Assembly: GCA_937893605.1 (NCBI GenBank) | Contig: CALBGG010000152.1 | Coordinates: 1 to 11,147, forward strand | Direction: 5' to 3' | Length of the DNA: 11,147 nt | Source: an uncultured Clostridia bacterium | Lineage (GTDB): Bacteria; Bacillota; Clostridia; Oscillospirales; Oscillospiraceae | Shown: positions 7,594 through 11,147 of the stretch, in pieces | How positions within the stretch are numbered: position 1 is the first letter of the stretch | Layout: the number at the start of each line of letters is the position of its first letter | Position numbers and translations under genes: made by a program | The notes under the pieces: model-generated | Databases searched by the model: none | Seen by the model: the letters and a program-made list of their open reading frames with translations, nothing else | What the model was told of the DNA's origin: nothing

Positions 7594-9269
7594 CAGAAAA
7601 GTCCCGTTATCCTTCCGTTATCGTCAATGTCTATCCCCTCGGCTGCCGGAACGCTCGGCAATCCGGGCATGGTCATGATATTTCCCGCGAGCGCGACCGT
7701 AAAGCCCGCCCCGGCGCTAACCTTTATCTGCCGCACCGTTACGGTGAAGCCCTCCGGCGCACCGAGCTTATTCGGATCGTCGGAAAAGCTGCTCTGGGTT
7801 TTTGCGATGCAAACGGGAAGCCTGTCAAAGCCGAGCGCCGTAAGCTCGGCCGCCTGACGCTGTGCCTCGGGCAGCAAAACCGCGCCGCTGCCGCCGTATA
7901 TGTTTTTGACAACGGCATTAATTTTATCCTCGATGCCGAGAGAATCTTCATAGCAGTATCTGAAGCCGGAGCTGTCCTCCTCGCAGAGCTTGACAACGGC
8001 CTCGGCAAGCTCGCACGCCCCCTCGCCGCCATGCGCCCATACGTCGGAGAGGACAATGTCCGTATCGAGCTGTGAGCAGCTCTCCTCAACGAATCGGAGT
8101 TCAGCCTCCGTATCGCTCGGGAAGCGGTTGAGCGCAACTATGCACGGGAGTCTGTAGACGTTTTTTATATTGGAAACGTGCCGCAGGAGGTTAGGCATTC
8201 CCCTCTTGAGCGCCGCAAGATCCTCATTATCAAGCTGTGACTTATCCAATCCGCCGTGCATTTTCAGCGCCCTGACCGTTGCGACAACAACGACCGCCGA
8301 GGGGTGCAGTCCCGATTCGCGGCATTTTATATCCAGGAACTTTTCCGCGCCGAGATCGGCTCCGAAGCCGGCCTCAGTAACGGCGTAGTCGGCAGCTTTG
8401 AGCGCCATGCGCGTTGCCAAAACGGAGTTGCAGCCGTGGGCGATGTTCGCAAACGGACCGCCGTGGACAAATGCCGGGGTTCCCTCCAATGTCTGCACAA
8501 GGTTCGGCTTTATCGCGTCTTTCAAAAGAGCTGCCATTGCCCCCTGCGCCTTGAGCTGTTTACAGGTCACGGGTCTGCCCTTCGTATCGTAGCCGATAAC
8601 TATCCGAGCAAGACGAGCCTTGAGGTCTGCGGCAGATTCGGCAAGGCACAGTATCGCCATGATCTCGCTCGCAACGGTTATGTCGAAGCCGTCGTCGCGC
8701 TCAACGCCGTCCTTTTCGCCGCCGAGGCCGTCGCGTATATACCTCAGCTGCCTGTCATTCATATCGACGCATCTGCGCCAGGTTATCCTGTTTATATCAA
8801 TGCCGAGCGCGTTGCCGTGCATGATATGATTATCTATCATCGCGGCCAGCAGATTGTTCGCCGCGCCTATCGCGTGTATATCGCCGGTAAAGTGCAGATT
8901 TATGTCCTCCATCGGAACGATCTGCGCATATCCCCCGCCGCAGGCGCCGCCCTTTATTCCGAACACCGGACCGAGAGACGGCTCGCGCAGCGCGGCAGCG
9001 GCGTTTTTGCCGATCCTGCGCAGTCCGTCGGCAAGGCCGATGGCCGTGGTCGTCTTGCCCTCGCCTGCCGGAGTCGGCGTTATGGCCGTTACCAGAACGA
9101 GCTTACCGTCCTCACGATTTGTGTCCGCAAGATAGCTCAGGTCGATCTTGGCCTTATATTTTCCGTAGCATTCGAGATATTCTCCGCCTATGCCGAGCTT
9201 GTTTGCTACATTCTCAATAGGGCTCATGCGGCAGTTTTGTGCGATCTCAAGGTCTCTGTTTCTGTCCAT
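7593..9269 (-). CDS. fhs: Formate-tetrahydrofolate ligase
   Basis: Formate-tetrahydrofolate ligase (10-formyl-THF synthetase, EC 6.3.4.3) joins formate to tetrahydrofolate with ATP hydrolysis, feeding 10-formyl-THF into purine synthesis or, in acetogens, the methyl branch of the Wood-Ljungdahl pathway. The 558 residues match the usual length of about 556. Visible signatures are the ATP-binding TPAGEGKTT (66-74), EPSLGPVFGIKGGACGGGY (96-114), where Cys110 replaces the more common Ala, VPMEDINLHFTGD (118-130), and VATVRALKMHGG in the middle of the protein. The enzyme is cytoplasmic and usually a tetramer. The start ATG is preceded by a strong GGAGGGG and an extended -10 promoter. It heads a coupled pair with the DUF2461 gene. 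No folD, fchA or other one-carbon gene lies in the window, so acetogenesis cannot be claimed. Confidence 0.98.
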   Translation of the reverse strand: MDRNRDLEIAQNCRMSPIENVANKLGIGGEYLECYGKYKAKIDLSYLADTNREDGKLVLVTAITPTPAGEGKTTTAIGLADGLRRIGKNAAAALREPSLGPVFGIKGGACGGGYAQIVPMEDINLHFTGDIHAIGAANNLLAAMIDNHIMHGNALGIDINRITWRRCVDMNDRQLRYIRDGLGGEKDGVERDDGFDITVASEIMAILCLAESAADLKARLARIVIGYDTKGRPVTCKQLKAQGAMAALLKDAIKPNLVQTLEGTPAFVHGGPFANIAHGCNSVLATRMALKAADYAVTEAGFGADLGAEKFLDIKCRESGLHPSAVVVVATVRALKMHGGLDKSQLDNEDLAALKRGMPNLLRHVSNIKNVYRLPCIVALNRFPSDTEAELRFVEESCSQLDTDIVLSDVWAHGGEGACELAEAVVKLCEEDSSGFRYCYEDSLGIEDKINAVVKNIYGGSGAVLLPEAQRQAAELTALGFDRLPVCIAKTQSSFSDDPNKLGAPEGFTVTVRQIKVSAGAGFTVALAGNIMTMPGLPSVPAAEGIDIDDNGRITGLF

Positions 9270-9300
9270 TAAACCCCTCCTTTTTCATGCGTATTTTAAT

Positions 9301-9309
9301 ATTATAGCA
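9301..9309 (-). promoter_or_regulatory. Extended -10 promoter of fhs
   Basis: TGCTATAAT on the - strand (9309-9301) is an extended -10 with perfect TATAAT. No convincing -35 is present at 16-18 bp spacing; TGTTCA (9329-9324) is a poor match. The start near 9294 gives a leader of about 25 nt containing GGAGGGG, too short for a riboswitch. Confidence 0.65.
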
Positions 9310-9492
9310 CAGCGCGGCACTTTTGAACAGGCAAAAGTTCTGCACATTACTGCCGTTTCTTCGTCATCCTGTCAATTAAAAGGAACACAGGAGCATATCA
9401 ATTAGCATGCTCCTGCACTTTTGGTTCTTCCTCGCTTTAAGCTCTCCTTTTTAACTATCATAGATAGTGGTTGCCTTTGCTGCTAGCAATGC
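9310..9492. other. Intergenic stretch between fhs and the IS
   Basis: Apart from the stem-loop at 9388-9415 and a small palindrome ACTATC-ATA-GATAGT (9454-9468), I see no gene, RNA or array here. A 19-codon - strand ORF (9461-9402) lacks a good ribosome-binding site. The stretch probably held the original spacer between fhs and the gene now on the far side of the IS. Confidence 0.5.
9388..9424. terminator. Stem-loop, possible terminator relic
   Basis: CAGGAGCAT (9388-9396) pairs with ATGCTCCTG (9407-9415) around a 10-nt loop. On the + strand it is followed by CACTTTT, on the - strand by TGTTCCTTTT. It could stop transcription arriving from the IS side before the fhs promoter. No + strand gene lies upstream to be terminated. 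Confidence 0.4.
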
Positions 9493-9528
9493 AAACTGAC
9501 CTCCTTCCGTTTGGAAGGAGGTCAGTTT
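9493..9528. repeat. 16-bp perfect hairpin at the left IS end
   Basis: AAACTGACCTCCTTCC (9493-9508) pairs completely with GGAAGGAGGTCAGTTT (9513-9528) around the loop GTTT. Its last three bases are the first three of the left terminal inverted repeat. There is no U-tract on the + strand, so it is either a block to read-through into the transposase gene or a pre-existing structure chosen as a target. Confidence 0.85.
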
Positions 9529-9544
9529 CAGTCTGTCAAAGAAC
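9526..9544 (+). repeat. Left terminal inverted repeat (IRL)
   Basis: TTTCAGTCTGTCAAAGAAC, the exact reverse complement of the right repeat; identity stops at the next base inward. On the - strand it contains TTGACA (9539-9534), an outward-facing -35 consensus. Confidence 0.9.
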
Positions 9545-9565
9545 ATAGCCTCCGCGCTTTGGATA

Positions 9566-9574
9566 TGGTATAAT
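9566..9574 (+). promoter_or_regulatory. Transposase promoter (extended -10)
   Basis: TGGTATAAT is an extended -10 with a perfect TATAAT, 22 bp before the transposase start. No good -35 lies at the proper spacing. GGGGGTG (9584-9590) precedes the ATG by 5 nt and serves as ribosome-binding site. Confidence 0.65.
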
Positions 9575-9595
9575 GAAAAAAACGGGGGTGTAAAG

Positions 9596-11011
9596 ATGGA
9601 GCAATGGAAAAAGGACGGGCGCAAGGATGTGGTCATAACGGATCTGGATGCGTTAGTGCCCAAAGACCACCTGCTGCGGAAAATAGAAAAGGTAATGGAC
9701 TACGACTGGCTGTACAAACGGCTCGATCCGTACTATTGCCACGACAACGGCAGGCCGGGAACAGACCCGGTCGTGCTCATAAAGATGGTGCTCATCCAGC
9801 ACCTGTTCGGCATACCCTCACTCCGACAGACCCACAGGCAGATACAGGACACACTTTCTTACCGCTGGTTTTTGGGCTACAGCCTGCTGGATAACATCCC
9901 GCACTTTGCAACGGTCAGCTATGCCTTCTGCAATCGCTTCCCCGAAGAGCTGTCGGAAGAAATATTTGAGCATATCTTAAACAAGGCGCTCAACAACAGG
10001 ATGGTAGACCCAAGCGTGATCTTCGTTGACGGAACCCACATCAAGGCCAGCGCAAACAAGAAGAAGTTCCAAAAGGAACAGGTAGCAAAAACGGCAAAGG
10101 TATATTCCGAACAGCTTAGGCGAGAGGTCAACGAGGAACGGGAGAGACTTGGTAAAAAGCCGATAGAGGACGATGACAATGACACGCCCTCCGGCGGAGA
10201 ACCAGTTGAGGCGACGGTTTCCACAACAGACCCCGACTGTGGAATGTTCGTAAAGGGCGAGCATGAAAAGCAGTTTGCCTACAAGGCGCACACCGCCTGC
10301 GACAAAAAGGGCTTTGTGCTTGGAGTGGATTTGACGGCAGGAAATGTGCATGACTGCGTGGCATGGGACAAGCTGTATGATGAAGTGACGAAAAGATATG
10401 ATGTGACCTTTGTAGCAATGGATGCCGGCTACAAAACACCGTGGATAGCAAAGAAAACCTTGGACGACGGGAAGATACCCGTTTTCCCGTACACGAGATA
10501 CAAGGGAAAGAAAGACAGATACAAGCCGTGGGAGTACACATATGACCCGGCAAACGATACATATACATGTCCGCACGGCGGAGTGCTAAGGCATACAACG
10601 ACCGACAGGGACGGTAAACGAACTTACCGAAGCACCCCCGCAGAGTGCAGGGACTGTCCTTTCAAGGCAAGCTGCGGAGCAAACGAAAAGGGACAGAAAA
10701 TACACACGACACACATCTGGCAGGAGTATTTGGACTTAGCGGAGCAAATACGAAAGACAGAGCGAGGGAAAAAGATATACGAGCAGCGCAAGGAGACGGT
10801 TGAACGGGTCTTTGCGGATGCGAAAGAGAAACACGCCATGCGTTATACGCAGCATCGAGGTCTGGCCCGAGTGACAAATTGGGTGAGGCTCAAATATGCT
10901 GCAATGAATCTAAAAAAGCTGGCAAATTGGAGTTGGAGCAACTCCGTTTATTCGCTGCTTCAGCGCCTTTTCCTCCCAATATACACAAGAACCACTGCTT
11001 TCGCCTATTGA
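9596..11011 (+). CDS. IS1182-family transposase (DDE)
   Basis: A 471-residue transposase that cuts and rejoins the element ends. The N-terminal region (about 15-120) fits the DUF772-type domain, with SLRQTHRQIQDTLSYRWFLGY (75-95) as a clear landmark. The RNase H-like catalytic core follows: Asp145 in FVDGTHIKAS, Asp276 in FVAMDAGYKTP and Glu403 in ETVERVFADAKEKHAMR. A basic and acidic insertion lies at about 155-200. Four cysteines between the second Asp and the Glu (325, 351, 354, 360) form the zinc-ribbon-like patch typical of IS1182 proteins. The length and all three catalytic residues are intact, so activity is plausible. It is a single ORF without frameshift. The stop codon lies within a stem-loop that runs into the right inverted repeat, which could limit read-through out of the element. 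Confidence 0.95.
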   Translation: MEQWKKDGRKDVVITDLDALVPKDHLLRKIEKVMDYDWLYKRLDPYYCHDNGRPGTDPVVLIKMVLIQHLFGIPSLRQTHRQIQDTLSYRWFLGYSLLDNIPHFATVSYAFCNRFPEELSEEIFEHILNKALNNRMVDPSVIFVDGTHIKASANKKKFQKEQVAKTAKVYSEQLRREVNEERERLGKKPIEDDDNDTPSGGEPVEATVSTTDPDCGMFVKGEHEKQFAYKAHTACDKKGFVLGVDLTAGNVHDCVAWDKLYDEVTKRYDVTFVAMDAGYKTPWIAKKTLDDGKIPVFPYTRYKGKKDRYKPWEYTYDPANDTYTCPHGGVLRHTTTDRDGKRTYRSTPAECRDCPFKASCGANEKGQKIHTTHIWQEYLDLAEQIRKTERGKKIYEQRKETVERVFADAKEKHAMRYTQHRGLARVTNWVRLKYAAMNLKKLANWSWSNSVYSLLQRLFLPIYTRTTAFAY

Positions 11012-11025
11012 AAACAGTGGTTCTT
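10987..11025 (+). repeat. Stem-loop across the transposase stop codon
   Basis: AAGAACCACTG (10987-10997) pairs with CAGTGGTTCTT (11015-11025). After one mismatch, TTTC and GAAA add four more pairs around a 7-nt loop. The outer arm is shared with the right inverted repeat, and TTCTTT at the base could act as a weak U-tract, so it may be a terminator or a transposase-recognition structure. Confidence 0.7.
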
Positions 11026-11038
11026 TGACAGACTGAAA
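11020..11038 (+). repeat. Right terminal inverted repeat (IRR)
   Basis: GTTCTTTGACAGACTGAAA, the exact reverse complement of the left repeat. It carries TTGACA (11025-11030) pointing out of the element, a perfect -35 consensus. Confidence 0.9.
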
Positions 11039-11074
11039 GAAGCAAGAAAGATACATCTTTCTTGCTTCTTTTTT
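11036..11074. terminator. Hairpin with T6 tail at the right IS end
   Basis: AAAGAAGCAAGAAAGA (11036-11051) pairs perfectly with TCTTTCTTGCTTCTTT (11056-11071) around TACA, ending in a run of six T on the + strand. It is a strong terminator for transcription leaving the transposase gene. In the other direction it may end the - strand gene at the window edge, which stops 17 bp away, although the T-run on that strand is interrupted (TTCTTTCAG). Its first three bases are the end of the right inverted repeat. Confidence 0.85.
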
Positions 11075-11090
11075 GCATGAGTTATAAAAA

Positions 11091-11147
11091 TCAATACATC
11101 TCCTGAATCTTATTCAAATACTCTTTAAATTCCTCTATTACATCGGG
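11091..11147 (-). CDS. C-terminal end of an unidentified protein, cut by window edge
   Basis: Reading in from the right edge on the - strand gives PDVIEEFKEYLNKIQEMY and a TGA stop, followed by an AT-rich tail and the hairpin at 11036-11074. The amphipathic, charged helix and the terminator placement suggest a genuine gene end. It is too short to identify. The codons are AT-rich (ATA, TTT, AAA, TTG, AAT), unlike the GC-rich genes left of the IS. Confidence 0.55.
   Translation of the reverse strand, partial: PDVIEEFKEYLNKIQEMY

Larger units (their letters stand above)
9526..11038 (+). mobile_element. IS1182-family insertion sequence
   Basis: A 1513-bp element defined by 19-bp perfect terminal inverted repeats, TTTCAGTCTGTCAAAGAAC at the left and its exact complement at the right, enclosing one transposase gene with promoter and ribosome-binding site. 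No target-site duplication is evident directly outside these repeats: GAGGTCAG on the left and GAAGCAAG on the right share only five of eight positions. Wider boundaries at ATGCAAA (9489-9495) and TTTGCAT (11072-11078), which would include both flanking hairpins, are possible. The intact frame and perfect repeats suggest a recent, potentially active copy. It lies between fhs and a same-strand gene at the right edge and interrupts neither. Confidence 0.88.

Noticed and set aside
8256..9272. Open frame of 338 codons on the + strand
   Set aside because: It lies wholly antisense to fhs, whose protein has strong family signatures. The translation looks like an unstructured shadow, and no ribosome-binding site fits.
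9270..9300. Riboswitch in the fhs leader
   Set aside because: The -10 box leaves only about 25 nt before the start codon, too short for a folded aptamer.
9402..9461. 19-codon - strand ORF (MIVKKESLKRGRTKSAGAC) running into a stem-loop, considered as a leader peptide for fhs
   Set aside because: It lies upstream of the fhs promoter, lacks a well-placed ribosome-binding site and has no run of regulatory codons.
9977..10576. Open frame of 199 codons on the - strand
   Set aside because: Antisense to the transposase catalytic domain; no start signals or family resemblance.
9526..11038. Target-site duplication flanking the IS
   Set aside because: The eight bases on each side (GAGGTCAG and GAAGCAAG) match at only five positions, and the wider candidate boundaries give no match either.
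1..11147. CRISPR array, tRNA or rRNA genes, toxin-antitoxin or defence cassette
   Set aside because: No regularly spaced repeats, tRNA-like cloverleaf or defence-associated gene was recognised; the small gene at 1917-2357 lacks toxin features.

Overview
The window looks like chromosomal DNA from a GC-moderate anaerobic Firmicute of class Clostridia, probably a gut Oscillospiraceae/Ruminococcaceae-type bacterium. This rests on strong GGAGG ribosome-binding sites, extended -10 promoters (TGnTATAAT), a formate-tetrahydrofolate ligase gene, YhgE/Pip membrane proteins, a DUF4213/DUF364 protein and an IS1182-family insertion sequence. Genus or species cannot be assigned from this sequence alone.

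Region 1 (1-4467, + strand) is a membrane-protein cluster. It holds the 3' part of one YhgE/Pip-family protein, a small two-helix membrane protein with an acidic tail, and a second, complete YhgE/Pip protein. It closes with a perfect 13-bp hairpin that probably terminates transcription in both directions. The two large proteins share the membrane module but have different extracytoplasmic stalks, so they may act as a pair, with the small protein as a partner.

Region 2 (4484-6066, - strand) is a two-gene operon. A TatD-family metal-dependent hydrolase is followed, with start and stop codons touching, by a tyrosine-phosphatase-like protein. It is transcribed divergently from region 3 (6151-6864, + strand), a DUF4213/DUF364 Rossmann-like protein. 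The 78-144 bp between them carries two extended -10 promoters arranged as a near-perfect mirror image in an imperfect 43-bp palindrome, which is the most distinctive regulatory signal seen here.

Region 4 (6919-9309, - strand) is a second coupled pair: formate-tetrahydrofolate ligase (fhs) followed by a DUF2461 protein whose start codon overlaps the fhs stop. A second perfect 13-bp hairpin separates it from the convergent DUF364 gene.

Region 5 (about 9489-11078) is an intact-looking IS1182-family element. It has one transposase gene and 19-bp perfect terminal inverted repeats, and each end abuts a long perfect hairpin of different sequence. The element sits between fhs and an AT-richer gene on the - strand, of which only the last 18 codons are visible at the right edge.

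Most of the window is ordinary core genome. I do not see a convincing new defence or mobile system. The points worth following up are the paired YhgE/Pip cluster, the palindromic divergent promoter and the hairpin-capped IS.
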